In this document: positions 1 to 9,969 of the stretch, in pieces
How the letters are laid out: each line of letters starts with the position of its first letter
How positions within the stretch are numbered: the stretch's first letter is position 1
DNA from: Bradyrhizobium sp. CSA207
Lineage (GTDB): Bacteria > Pseudomonadota > Alphaproteobacteria > Rhizobiales > Xanthobacteraceae
Direction of reading: 5' to 3'
Length of the DNA: 64,000 bases
Assembly (NCBI RefSeq): GCF_029051685.1
Contig: NZ_JAACFT010000002.1
Location: 124,001-188,000 of the forward strand
Position numbers and translations under genes: made by a program
The notes under the pieces: model-generated
Database searches by the model: none
What the model saw: the letters and a program-made list of their open reading frames with translations, nothing else
Told to the model about the DNA's origin: nothing

Positions 1-1
1 C

Positions 2-1408
<1,407 letters not shown>

Positions 1409-1467
1409 GCAGACTTTCGCGGCGTCCATTTCGGGCGCCGCGACTCTATAGCGAAGAGTAGGTTTAG

Positions 1468-2412
1468 GTGTCCGTCCTCGATCACAACGCCATCGACATC
1501 AATCCGAGGATCTCCGAGGCGGAGGTCGGCGACTACATCGCGCTGCTCAAGCCGCGGGTGATGTCGCTCGTGATCTTCACCGCGCTGGTCGGGATGGCGA
1601 TGGCGCCGGGGCACTTCCATCCCGTGCTCGCCATCACTTCGCTGCTTTGCATTGCCGTCGGTGCCGGCGCCTCCGGTGCGCTCAACATGGCGCTCGAAGG
1701 CGATATCGACGCCATGATGTCGCGCACGGCGAACCGGCCGATCCCGCGCGGCCGCGTCACCCGGCCCGAGGCGATGACGTTCGGCATGACGCTCGCGTTC
1801 TTCTCGGTGATGACGCTCGGCATTCTCGTCAACTGGATCGCGGGCGCGCTGCTCGCCTTCACCATCTTCTTCTACGTCGTCATCTATACGATGGGACTGA
1901 AGCGCCGGACCGCACAGAACATCGTGATCGGCGGCGCCGCCGGCGCGCTGCCGCCCGTGGTGGCCTGGGCGTCGGTGACCGGAACCGTCGACGTCGAGCC
2001 GCTGCTGCTGTTCGCCATCATCTTCTTCTGGACGCCGCCGCACTTCTGGGCGCTGGCGCTGTTCCGCTCCGACGACTACGCCCGCGCCGGCATTCCGATG
2101 TTGCCTAACGTCGCCGGTCCCGACGCGACGCGCCTCCAGATCCTGCTCTACACCATCGTGCTGATCGCGGTAGCCGCAGCACCCTGGGCGCTCGGCTATT
2201 TCGACGCCATCTACGGCGTTACCTCGCTCGTGCTCGGCGCGGGCATGCTGGTGTTCGCTATCAACGTCTATATCCGCCGCGAGCGCAGCCAATCGCTGCG
2301 CGCGACCCGGAAGCTGTTTGCCTTCTCCATCTTTTACCTGTTTGCGCTGTTTGCGACCCTGCTGGCCGAGGTCGTGTTCCGGGCGCTTGCGCCGATGGTA
2401 GGGGGCGCATGA
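1468..2412 (+). CDS. ctaB: Protoheme IX farnesyltransferase (heme O synthase)
   Basis: UbiA-family membrane prenyltransferase that adds a farnesyl group to heme b to give heme O, the precursor of heme A for the neighbouring oxidase. The 314-residue protein has about nine hydrophobic segments. Its Asp-rich prenyl-diphosphate motif is around residues 73-93 ([16 protein letters not shown]), and a second conserved stretch, [13 protein letters not shown], lies later in the protein. The start is GTG. Its stop codon overlaps the start of the tiny coxF-like gene (ATGA), so the two are probably translationally coupled. Length and motifs are normal for the family. Confidence 0.97.
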   Translation: MSVLDHNAIDINPRISEAEVGDYIALLKPRVMSLVIFTALVGMAMAPGHFHPVLAITSLLCIAVGAGASGALNMALEGDIDAMMSRTANRPIPRGRVTRPEAMTFGMTLAFFSVMTLGILVNWIAGALLAFTIFFYVVIYTMGLKRRTAQNIVIGGAAGALPPVVAWASVTGTVDVEPLLLFAIIFFWTPPHFWALALFRSDDYARAGIPMLPNVAGPDATRLQILLYTIVLIAVAAAPWALGYFDAIYGVTSLVLGAGMLVFAINVYIRRERSQSLRATRKLFAFSIFYLFALFATLLAEVVFRALAPMVGGA

Positions 2413-2585
2413 TAGCGGGGATGGCCGACAAACCTGAGCCAGATGGAATCGTCCTCACGGAGGCGCAGAAGAAGAGCCGTCGTCAGCGCTCGGTTGCGAT
2501 CGCACTCGCGCTCGGCGTGCTCGTCTTGCTGTTTTTCGCCGTCACCATGGTCAAGGGACCGGCGGTGCTAGTTAGGCCGATGTAG
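2409..2585 (+). CDS. coxF: Small single-span CoxF-like protein of the cytochrome oxidase operon
   Basis: A 58-residue protein that begins ATG ATA GCG and ends TAG at 2583-2585. It has a charged cytoplasmic N-terminus (KKSRRQR) and one hydrophobic segment (roughly residues 30-48), then a short tail ending VRPM. It overlaps the ctaB stop by ATGA and is followed 5 bp later by ctaG. Small membrane proteins in this slot are known from rhizobial cox operons, where they are named coxF. The precise role, presumably oxidase assembly, is not settled by the sequence. An internal ATG at 2421 is an alternative start. Confidence 0.8.
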   Translation: MIAGMADKPEPDGIVLTEAQKKSRRQRSVAIALALGVLVLLFFAVTMVKGPAVLVRPM

Positions 2586-2590
2586 GGAAG

Positions 2591-3235
2591 ATGGATCAGA
2601 AGCCGACGATATCGCCGGATCAGAGCCGGACGGCCGCCAAGGGTCGTTTCAGTGGCCTTGGCCGCGACGCGCTGGTCGCCTCGATCTGCGGTGGCGTGGT
2701 TGCGCTGATGGTCGGTGCCTCCTATGCGGCGGTGCCGTTCTACAACTGGTTCTGTCGTTCCACCGGCTTCAACGGCACCACTCAGGTCGCGACTTCCGCG
2801 CCCGCCACCGGTCCCATCGCGCGAAAAATCGCGGTCCGCTTCGATTCCAACGTCGCGCCCGGCCTGCCCTGGAAGTTCGAGCCGGAGCAGAGCGAGATCG
2901 AGGTTCATATCGGCCAGGTCACCACCGTTTATTACACCGTGACCAACCAGGCCGCGCGCACCACCGCAGGGCAGGCCGCCTACAATGTCGCGCCGCTGAC
3001 GGTCGGATCCTATTTCCAGAAGATCAACTGCTTCTGCTTCACCGAGCAGACCATGGCGCCCGGCGAGAAGCGCGAGATGCCGGTGGTGTTCTTTGTCGAT
3101 CCGTCGATCGTCGACGATAACCAGAACGACGCTCTGGGCACGATCACGCTGTCCTACACCTTCTATCCGGTGCGCAATGCTGTGGTGAAGCCGCTTGCAT
3201 CGGGCGACGAGGACAAACGCAAGGGAAATCTCTGA
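2591..3235 (+). CDS. ctaG: Cytochrome c oxidase assembly protein CtaG/Cox11 (CuB insertion)
   Basis: Membrane-anchored periplasmic copper chaperone that delivers copper to the CuB site of subunit I. The 214-residue protein has a short cytoplasmic N-terminus, one membrane segment (about 27-49), the [11 protein letters not shown] stretch with conserved Cys55, and the copper-binding CFCF motif (Cys147 and Cys149). The immunoglobulin-like domain is of normal length. It lies between coxF and subunit III in the usual alphaproteobacterial order. Confidence 0.96.
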   Translation: MDQKPTISPDQSRTAAKGRFSGLGRDALVASICGGVVALMVGASYAAVPFYNWFCRSTGFNGTTQVATSAPATGPIARKIAVRFDSNVAPGLPWKFEPEQSEIEVHIGQVTTVYYTVTNQAARTTAGQAAYNVAPLTVGSYFQKINCFCFTEQTMAPGEKREMPVVFFVDPSIVDDNQNDALGTITLSYTFYPVRNAVVKPLASGDEDKRKGNL

Positions 3236-3311
3236 TCGCCGGAATCACGTTCGGGGGTTGGAACAAGGGGATAAGTGCCGGACGGGCACGGGATTGAGGA
3301 GAGAGACCGCT

Positions 3312-4208
3312 ATGGCTACGGCGCACACCAAGCATCACGATTACCATCTGGTCGATCCCTCCCCGTGGCCGGCGGTCGGCTCCGTCTCGGCCTTCATCAT
3401 GGCGGTTGGCGCGATCACCTGGATGCACCACATGTTCTCGGCTGCGCCGATCATCTTCGGCGTCGGCACCGTCGGCGTGATCTACACCATGGCGAGCTGG
3501 TGGGGCGACGTGATCAAGGAAGCCCAGTACAAGGGCGACCACACCCGCGTCGTCCAGCTGCATCACCGCTACGGCATGATTCTGTTCATCGCCTCCGAGG
3601 TGATGTTCTTCGTGGCCTGGTTCTGGGCCTATTTCAATGCGGCGCTATTCCCGGCCGACGCCGTCCACGCCACTCGCGATGCGGTGTTCGGCTGCGGTCT
3701 CGGCACCCAGGCAGGCGCCTGCTCGGTGCCGGGCACCTGGCCGCCGCATGGCATCGAGACCTTCGATCCCTGGCACCTGCCGCTCCTCAACACGCTGATC
3801 CTGCTCACCTCCGGCACCACGGTGACTTGGGCGCACCATGCACTGCTCGAGGGCGACCGCAAGGGCCTGAAATACGGACTGATCCTGACCGTCATCCTGG
3901 GCGCGACTTTCACCTGCGTGCAGGCCTATGAGTACAGCCATGCAGCGTTCTCGTTCGCGGGCAACGTCTACGGCGCGACCTTCTTCATGGCGACCGGTTT
4001 CCATGGCTTCCATGTGCTGGTCGGCACCATCTTCCTGATCGTGTGCCTGGCGCGTGCTTATGCCGGCCATTTTACGCCGACACAGCATCTCGGCTTCGAG
4101 TTTGCCGCCTGGTATTGGCACTTCGTCGACGTGGTGTGGCTGTTCCTGTTCCTGTGCATCTATGTCTGGGGACACGGCGCCGAGACCATGGCGCACGGCG
4201 CACACTGA
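3312..4208 (+). CDS. ctaE: Cytochrome c oxidase subunit III
   Basis: Seven-helix core subunit III of the aa3 oxidase, 298 residues from the ATG at 3312. This start was chosen because it gives the usual [21 protein letters not shown]-terminus, and a purine-rich GAGGAGAGA lies upstream; the frame is open further upstream but lacks family similarity there. Conserved features include SEVMFF in the third helix, the internal Cys-containing loop also seen in other rhizobial subunits III, and the C-terminal [13 protein letters not shown] motif. A hairpin followed by a pyrimidine-rich stretch lies 24 bp after the stop. Confidence 0.97.
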   Translation: MATAHTKHHDYHLVDPSPWPAVGSVSAFIMAVGAITWMHHMFSAAPIIFGVGTVGVIYTMASWWGDVIKEAQYKGDHTRVVQLHHRYGMILFIASEVMFFVAWFWAYFNAALFPADAVHATRDAVFGCGLGTQAGACSVPGTWPPHGIETFDPWHLPLLNTLILLTSGTTVTWAHHALLEGDRKGLKYGLILTVILGATFTCVQAYEYSHAAFSFAGNVYGATFFMATGFHGFHVLVGTIFLIVCLARAYAGHFTPTQHLGFEFAAWYWHFVDVVWLFLFLCIYVWGHGAETMAHGAH

Positions 4209-4231
4209 GCGGCCATATATCGGATCGAGAG

Positions 4232-4260
4232 AGGGCGGTCGCAGGGCCGCCCTTTCGCTT
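4232..4260 (+). terminator. Hairpin after ctaE, weak intrinsic terminator or attenuator
   Basis: The inverted repeat AGGGCGGTC (4232-4240) and GGCCGCCCT (4245-4253), with one G-U pair, has a 4-base loop and is followed by TTCGCTTTCT. It sits between ctaE and the DUF983 gene. The interrupted T tract suggests partial termination at most. Confidence 0.5.
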
Positions 4261-4306
4261 TCTACGTGCCAGAGGTTCGGCAGAAACTGTGCTAGACTCC
4301 GTCATC

Positions 4307-4708
4307 ATGAATGAAACCGCCAGCACATCCGAGACCGAAGTTACTCTCCTGAAGAGCGCACTGCGCGGGCTTGCCTGCAAATGTCCGCGTTGTGGCCAGG
4401 GCAAGCTCTATGCGGGCTTCCTGACGCTCGCCCCGGCCTGCGAGCACTGCAGCCTCGACTACGCCTTCATTGATTCCGGCGACGGCCCTGCGATCTTCAT
4501 CATCATGCTGGCCGGCGCAATCGTGGTCGGCTGCGCGCTCGTCGTCGAAGTCAAGTATCAGCCGCCGTACTGGCTGCATGCGGTACTGTGGCTGCCGCTG
4601 ATCCTCGCCACCACGCTGCTGCCGCTGCGCGCCATGAAGTCACTGTTGATTGCGTTGCAATTCCACCACAAGGCGGCGCCGGGCCGACTGGTCGACCGCG
4701 CCAAATGA
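4307..4708 (+). CDS. DUF983 family zinc-ribbon membrane protein
   Basis: 133-residue protein from the ATG at 4307. The N-terminal half carries two Cys pairs, CPRC (26/29) and CEHC (45/48), consistent with a zinc ribbon. The C-terminal half has two membrane segments (about 60-80 and 92-110). DUF983 genes are commonly found between subunit III and SURF1 in alphaproteobacterial oxidase clusters. The function is unknown and a role in oxidase assembly is inferred from context only. The stop overlaps the surf1 start (ATGA). Confidence 0.88.
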   Translation: MNETASTSETEVTLLKSALRGLACKCPRCGQGKLYAGFLTLAPACEHCSLDYAFIDSGDGPAIFIIMLAGAIVVGCALVVEVKYQPPYWLHAVLWLPLILATTLLPLRAMKSLLIALQFHHKAAPGRLVDRAK

Positions 4709-5463
4709 ACGAGCCTGCGCGCAAGCCTCGCGTGACCGGCTTTGGGCTGTTCACGCTGCTCCTGACTGCCGCCTTCATCGCACTCGGCGTCTGGCAATTG
4801 GACCGCCGCACCGCAAAGCATGAATTGATCGCCGCGCTCACCGAGCGTCTTGCGGACGCGCCGGTCGCGTTGCCGCCGCCCGCGCAATGGGCCGCGCTAA
4901 ATCCCGCGCGCGACGAATTCCGCCGCGTCAGCTTTACCGCGACGTATGCCCCCATGCCGGATGCGATGGTGTATTCCTCCGGCTCCGCGGTCCGTAAGGA
5001 CGCATCAGGTCCGGGCACCTGGGCCTTCCTGCCGGCACGGCTTTCGACCGGCGAGATGGTCGTGATCGATGTTGGATTCGTCGAGAACACGATGCAGGAT
5101 CGCAGCGTCGAAGATCGCGCAGTCAAGAAGCTCGTGACCGGCGCGCCGGTCACGCTCACCGGCTATCTTCGCTTCCCCGAGGCGCCGGGGTGGCTGACAC
5201 CGGCGGAGAATCGCGACAAGCGGCTCTGGTTCGTGCGCGATCATCTGGCGATGGCCGGCGCGCTCGGCTGGGGCGCGGTCGCACCATTCTACGTCGACCT
5301 GGAGCTGCCGACGCCCGAGAACGGCATTCCCCGCCCGGGGCCGCTCGACGTGCATCTGAAGGACGACCACCTGCAATACGCCGTCACCTGGTTCACTCTC
5401 GCAGGCGCTGTGCTGATCGCGTTCGGCGTGTGGGTCAGAGGACGACGATTCAACCTTCCCTAG
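4705..5463 (+). CDS. surf1: SURF1 family cytochrome oxidase biogenesis protein
   Basis: Assembly factor implicated in heme a handling during aa3 oxidase maturation. The 252-residue protein has two membrane helices at its ends (about 12-30 and 225-245) around a soluble domain. Typical SURF1 stretches are GVWQLDRRTAKHELI near the N-terminus and PGTWAFLPARLSTGEMVVIDVGFV in the centre. The ATG at 4705 overlaps the preceding stop by four bases, which fixes the start. It is the last recognisable member of the cox cluster. Confidence 0.93.
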   Translation: MNEPARKPRVTGFGLFTLLLTAAFIALGVWQLDRRTAKHELIAALTERLADAPVALPPPAQWAALNPARDEFRRVSFTATYAPMPDAMVYSSGSAVRKDASGPGTWAFLPARLSTGEMVVIDVGFVENTMQDRSVEDRAVKKLVTGAPVTLTGYLRFPEAPGWLTPAENRDKRLWFVRDHLAMAGALGWGAVAPFYVDLELPTPENGIPRPGPLDVHLKDDHLQYAVTWFTLAGAVLIAFGVWVRGRRFNLP

Positions 5464-5569
5464 GTTTCCCGGCGGAACCCGGTATCGCCCGGGGTTTATT
5501 ATTCAGCGCACATTCACGAGTGTGGTCCTAAGCCGCGTCAATTTTTTCCGCGGCAGACAGGATTGCGGC

Positions 5570-5935
5570 GTGAGCGATTTCGATCAGATGGGAATTGTCG
5601 TCGACTGGGTGGACGCCTGCCGGAAAGGCGACCTTGCGATCCTGCTCGACCTCTATGCGGACGACGCCCAGCTCGAATGCACCTGCAACGGCACGCGGCG
5701 CTATCGCGGACGACGTGAGCTCGAGACCTATTGGGGACCGCGGCTCAACACTTTCTCGTCGGCAGGGTTCGGTCTGGAGGAGATCAATCCCGTGCCGCAT
5801 GGCATCGATCTCGAATATACCGTCGCAGGCTCGCTGCGCATCCACGCCTCGTTTCGCTTCAGCCCGGAAGGCAAGATCCACAGTACGCTGTGCGAGCCGG
5901 CGCGGCAGAATCGGCCGGATGGCTGCGCGTGCTAG
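5570..5935 (+). CDS. SnoaL/NTF2-like domain protein
   Basis: About 121 residues from the GTG at 5570 (VSDFDQMGIVVDWVDACRKG); an upstream GTG at 5522 would add 16 residues without family character. The pattern of an N-terminal helix, DLYADDAQLEC, a strand-rich half and FRFSPEGKI is that of the SnoaL-like/NTF2 cone fold. The family includes ligand-binding proteins and small isomerases, so no substrate can be named. It ends just before the convergent histidine kinase gene (overlap of four bases), so the two share their 3' ends. Confidence 0.65.
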   Translation: MSDFDQMGIVVDWVDACRKGDLAILLDLYADDAQLECTCNGTRRYRGRRELETYWGPRLNTFSSAGFGLEEINPVPHGIDLEYTVAGSLRIHASFRFSPEGKIHSTLCEPARQNRPDGCAC

Positions 5936-7272
5936 CCGGCTGCAGCCGCGCCTCGCGTCGGGTCCACCGGCAGATGGCAACGCACATAGGTTCGTTCGTC
6001 CGCGCGCAGGAGTGACAGCGATCCGCTGAGCGCGCGCACGCGCTCATGCATGCCGGTCAGCCCGCGGCCGAACACATTGTCGACGGGAAAGCCGCGGCCG
6101 TCGTCGGAGATCTCGACGGCGAGCGCGTCACCGGTGATGGCAGCCTGCACATGGGCATTGCTCGCCCCGGCGTGGCGCAGCACGTTGGTGAGGCCCTCCT
6201 GGATCAGGCGATAGACCGTCTGTGCCAGCGGCCCGTCGATCCGGTTGAGCGCAGGATCAATCGCCGCCGTCAGACCGATCTGCGGCGCCTGCTTGCGGAA
6301 GTTTTGCAGCAGCGTCTGCACACTGGTCTCCAATCCCAATTCCTCGATGTAGAGCGGTCGCAGCCGGTCGAGGATGCGGCGATTGGTCTGTTGCAGCGCC
6401 TCGACCGATTGCAGCACCTCTTGCGCCGAATTACCGGGATTTCCCGCCAAAGGGGAGGCCTCGATCAAGGCGATCGCGCCGGCGCGGATGCCGAACAGCA
6501 GCGGGCCGAGTTCGTCGTGCAGTTCGCGGGCAAGATCGCGCCGCTCGTTGTCCTGGAGCGACACCAGGCGGTGCAACAGGTCGCGATTGTCCTGGCTCAA
6601 TTGCGCCAGCGTTGCGGCCAGCGCATTGGCCTCCTCGCAGCTTTGTCGGATTTCCGGCGGTCCCCCGACCGGGATTGGCTTTGCGTAGTCGCCGCGCCGA
6701 ATCCGCGTAAGGCCATCGCCGAGATCTTGTAAGGCGCGCAGTGCCGAGCCGGCGAAGATGTAGGCGATGACTCCGGTAAGCCCCATCAGCGCGGCGACGA
6801 GGCCGGTCAGCGCGAGGAAGCCGATCCATTTCTCGAACAGGTCGGCCGACGGATCAGGCAGGAACACGATATCGCCCACACGCCTGCCCTCGATCATCAC
6901 CGAAGACGCGGCGTCCACGTCCGGGATGGTAAGAAGGTCGATGAACCATTGCGGGACGCCATGCACGTTGCGCAGGCCGTCCCGCGGGGAGGATGCGGGA
7001 CCTGCTTCCGCAGCACGGAATTGAATATCGGACGAGGTGTCCAGGGAATGGACGAAGGCGTCGAGCGTCTGCCGCGGATTGCCCGAGGTGCGCAGGGTGT
7101 TGTTGAGCGCGGCGGCCAGCGTCTTCGTCGAGCGTCGGCCCGGTTCGTTCTCGTCCGCCAGTTGGCCCGCTGCAAAGGCCAGGAGCAGCACGCCGCCCAT
7201 GATCAGCGCAGCCACGAAGCTGACGCCGAGCGGAAGAAACAGTTGCGTCCTGAAGGAAAGCCGTTGCCACAT
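5932..7272 (-). CDS. NarL-family sensor histidine kinase (HAMP, HisKA_3, HATPase)
   Basis: Membrane sensor kinase, 446 residues from ATG 7272 (an in-frame ATG at 7293 would add seven). Two membrane segments (about 10-35 and 150-178) frame a roughly 110-residue periplasmic sensing region, followed by a HAMP domain. The HisKA_3 dimerisation helix carries the phospho-acceptor His252 in ARELHDELGP. The ATPase domain shows the N box (EGLTNVLRHAGASN) and the DDGRGF motif. It is divergent from a LuxR-type response regulator starting 87 bp away, its likely partner. The signal is unknown. Confidence 0.9.
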   Translation of the reverse strand: MWQRLSFRTQLFLPLGVSFVAALIMGGVLLLAFAAGQLADENEPGRRSTKTLAAALNNTLRTSGNPRQTLDAFVHSLDTSSDIQFRAAEAGPASSPRDGLRNVHGVPQWFIDLLTIPDVDAASSVMIEGRRVGDIVFLPDPSADLFEKWIGFLALTGLVAALMGLTGVIAYIFAGSALRALQDLGDGLTRIRRGDYAKPIPVGGPPEIRQSCEEANALAATLAQLSQDNRDLLHRLVSLQDNERRDLARELHDELGPLLFGIRAGAIALIEASPLAGNPGNSAQEVLQSVEALQQTNRRILDRLRPLYIEELGLETSVQTLLQNFRKQAPQIGLTAAIDPALNRIDGPLAQTVYRLIQEGLTNVLRHAGASNAHVQAAITGDALAVEISDDGRGFPVDNVFGRGLTGMHERVRALSGSLSLLRADERTYVRCHLPVDPTRGAAAAG

Positions 7273-7358
7273 TAGGTCAATTCTAACGCGCATCGGCGGA
7301 ATTTGCTCTTTCCATTTGTTCCCGCCGGTCTATGAGTCCAAAAACAAGAGAGCGCGCG

Positions 7359-8003
7359 ATGCAAGATACCGCCAAGCCCGCAACCAGGGTTCTGATCGTC
7401 GACGACCATCCAGTGGTGCTGTCCGGTTGCCGTACCCTGTTTGCCGCGGACCACTCGATCCGCATCGACGAGGCGACCGACGCCAAATCGGGGCATCGCG
7501 CCTATGTCAGCAAGCGGCCCGACGTCACCGTGATCGACATCAGCCTGCCCGACGTCTCCGGCTTCGAGCTGATGCGGCGGATCCGCAAGGACGATCCTGA
7601 CGCGAAGATCATCATGTTCAGCATGAACGACGACCCGGCCTTCGTGGTCCGGGCGGTCGAGCTGGGGGCGCAGGGCTATGTCTCCAAGGGTGACGATCCC
7701 AGAATCCTGCTCAAGGCGGTGCGCAAGGTGGTCGCGGGTGATAATTTCATCTCGCCGCAGCTTGCAGAGGCCGTGACGTTTTCGGGCGCCGCGATCAAGG
7801 CCAATCCGGCCTCGCAGATGACGCCGCGGGAGCTCGAGATTCTCCGCCTGCTCGGACGCGGCGACAAGATCGTCGAGGTCGCCGAGGCGCTCGGCATCTC
7901 CTACAAGACGGTCGCCAACACGACGTCCCTGCTCAAGCAGAAGCTCGGCGCCAAGAACCATTCCGATTTGATCCGGATCGCGGTGGAAATCGGGATGAAT
8001 TGA
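7359..8003 (+). CDS. LuxR/NarL-type response regulator
   Basis: 214 residues from the ATG at 7359 (MQDTAKPATRVLIVDDH). This start was preferred over 7332 because an AGAGAG Shine-Dalgarno-like stretch precedes it and the receiver begins immediately. The receiver has the acidic pair DD at 15-16, phospho-acceptor Asp60 in VIDISLPD, and the conserved Lys in YVSKGDD. The C-terminal LuxR helix-turn-helix reads TPRELEILRLLGRG ... ISYKTVANTTSLLKQKL. It is probably phosphorylated by the divergent kinase. Confidence 0.92.
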   Translation: MQDTAKPATRVLIVDDHPVVLSGCRTLFAADHSIRIDEATDAKSGHRAYVSKRPDVTVIDISLPDVSGFELMRRIRKDDPDAKIIMFSMNDDPAFVVRAVELGAQGYVSKGDDPRILLKAVRKVVAGDNFISPQLAEAVTFSGAAIKANPASQMTPRELEILRLLGRGDKIVEVAEALGISYKTVANTTSLLKQKLGAKNHSDLIRIAVEIGMN

Positions 8004-8550
8004 CCCGTCGGGACCGAACCGGCTGCTCCAGGATGCCGCCGGTTCGGCCGGCGGACCGGCGCCACCATTCGGCTGGGCAATACGTAGCCGACAGCGAACG
8101 CCATCCGCCGACACAATGGGTCGAGACGGCGTTCGTTCCGGGGCCGGCGTCATAAATCAGGAAAACATGGCAATGTGCGCCAGGAGCCAGCGAGCGGCAT
8201 CGGGCTGTGGCCGTAGCGCTTCGGGAAAAATAGGAATATTTGCGCGAAGCTTGGCGTTTGGCCATTGACGTCGCCATGACGGGCGACGAAAAGTTGCGCG
8301 CGCAATTCGACGGATAAACGACCCGGAACCAGGCAAACCGGTCTGCACACATCAATGACAGACCTTCCAAGAGAAGGGCTGCGGCATCGCCGCAGCCCTT
8401 TTTCGTCGGATGAGCCAGGATGGGGGAAGCGGTTTCCCGATGCTACAAAACACTCTATGGTGCCGCAAAGCCTCCGGCTGCGAACCAGGAGCATCGTGAA
8501 ATCAAAGGCTTACGGCTTGAGCGCAGCGCGGCCGGCCTTTGGAGGGCAGT
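8004..8550. other. 547-bp gene-free stretch with an isolated terminator
   Basis: No credible protein-coding frame is present on either strand. The only strong signal is a perfect intrinsic terminator on the plus strand at 8374-8403. It is 371 bp after the response regulator stop, too far to be its obvious terminator. Inverted GC-rich stretches also occur near 8035-8060. Confidence 0.6.
8374..8403 (+). terminator. Strong intrinsic terminator without an obvious upstream gene
   Basis: A perfect 12-bp stem, AAGGGCTGCGGC (8374-8385) and GCCGCAGCCCTT (8389-8400), with an ATC loop and a run of five T from 8399 to 8403. It may end a small RNA transcribed from within 8004-8373, or terminate a long 3' UTR of the response regulator. 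Confidence 0.75.
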
Positions 8551-9969
8551 TTGACTCGTTATATATCGACCCGGGGCGAGGCCCCCGAACTCGGCTTTTG
8601 CGACGTGATGCTGACCGGGCTTGCCCGCGACGGCGGTCTGTACGTGCCGGCGACCTGGCCGCAGCTTTCGGCGGAGACGATCGCCGGCTTCTTCGGCCGC
8701 CCCTATTGGGAGGTTGCCGTCGAGATCATCCGTCCGTTCACCGGCGGGGAGATCACGGACGCCGAGCTCGGCCGCATGGCGAATGAGGCCTATGCCACCT
8801 TCCGTCATCCGGCTGTGGTGCCGCTGCGCCAGATGTCGCCGCACCAGTTCGTGCTGGAGCTGTTCCACGGTCCGACGCTCGCCTTCAAGGACGTGGCGAT
8901 GCAGCTGATCTCGCGGCTGATGGACCATGTGCTGGCCAAGCGGGGCCAGCGCACCACCATCGTGGTCGCGACCTCCGGCGACACCGGCGGTGCCGCGGTC
9001 GAGGCGTTTGCGGGGCTGGAGAACGTCGATCTTATCGTATTGTTTCCGCACGGCCGCATCTCCGAGGTGCAGCGGCGGATGATGACGACGACGGGCGCAG
9101 CCAATGCGCATGCGCTGGCCATCGAAGGCACGTTCGATGACTGCCAGGCGCTCGTGAAAGGGATGTTCAACAACCATCGCTTCCGCGACGCGACGGCGCT
9201 CTCCGGCGTCAATTCCATCAACTGGGCGCGCATCGTTGCCCAGGTGGTCTACTACTTCACCTCCGCCGTTGCCGCCGGTGCACCGGCGCGCGCTGTGGAC
9301 TTCATCGTTCCGACCGGCAATTTCGGCGACATCTTTGCCGGCTACGTCGCCAAGCGGATGGGCCTACCGGTACGCACCCTGCGCATCGCTGCCAACGTCA
9401 ACGACATCCTCGCCCGCACGCTCAAGACCGGGATCTACGAAGTGCGCGAGGTGCACGCGACTGCCTCGCCTTCGATGGATATCCAGATTTCCTCCAATTT
9501 CGAGCGGCTGCTGTTCGAGGCCGGCCGGCGCGATGCGGCCGGCGTTCGTCGTCTGATGGATTCGCTGAAGCAGTCCGGGCGCTTCGTCCTGCCCGACGCG
9601 ACGCTGGCGGCGATCCGCGACGAGTTCGACGCCGGGCGCGCCGACGAGACCGAGACCGCGGCTGCGATTCGCGTCGCCTGGCGCGAGGCGGGCGAACTCG
9701 TCGATCCCCACACCGCGGTGGCACTGGCGGTCGCCGATCGCGACACCACCGATACGACCGTGCCCAACATCGTGCTCTCGACCGCCCATCCGGCCAAATT
9801 CCCGGATGCCGTGGAGGCGGCCTGCGGCCAGCGGCCGCAACTGCCGGCCTGGCTCGATGGTCTCATGACCAAATCCGAACACATGAAGGTGATGAAGAAC
9901 GATCAAGCCGAGGTCGAGCGGTTCGCGCTGTCCGTCAGCCGCGCCGCAAAACAGGGAGTTGCCGGATGA
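8551..9969 (+). CDS. thrC: Threonine synthase
   Basis: PLP-dependent enzyme converting O-phospho-L-homoserine to threonine, the last step of threonine synthesis. I chose the TTG at 8551 because GGAGGG (8541-8546) sits at ideal distance and the protein then begins MTRYISTRGEAPELGF, typical of the family. The length is 472 residues. The PLP lysine is Lys113 in LAFKDVAMQL. The phosphate-binding SGDTGGAAVEAFAG stretch and VPTGNFGDIFAGY are intact. Its stop overlaps the start of the M16 peptidase gene (ATGA), giving a coupled pair. Confidence 0.97.
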   Translation: MTRYISTRGEAPELGFCDVMLTGLARDGGLYVPATWPQLSAETIAGFFGRPYWEVAVEIIRPFTGGEITDAELGRMANEAYATFRHPAVVPLRQMSPHQFVLELFHGPTLAFKDVAMQLISRLMDHVLAKRGQRTTIVVATSGDTGGAAVEAFAGLENVDLIVLFPHGRISEVQRRMMTTTGAANAHALAIEGTFDDCQALVKGMFNNHRFRDATALSGVNSINWARIVAQVVYYFTSAVAAGAPARAVDFIVPTGNFGDIFAGYVAKRMGLPVRTLRIAANVNDILARTLKTGIYEVREVHATASPSMDIQISSNFERLLFEAGRRDAAGVRRLMDSLKQSGRFVLPDATLAAIRDEFDAGRADETETAAAIRVAWREAGELVDPHTAVALAVADRDTTDTTVPNIVLSTAHPAKFPDAVEAACGQRPQLPAWLDGLMTKSEHMKVMKNDQAEVERFALSVSRAAKQGVAG

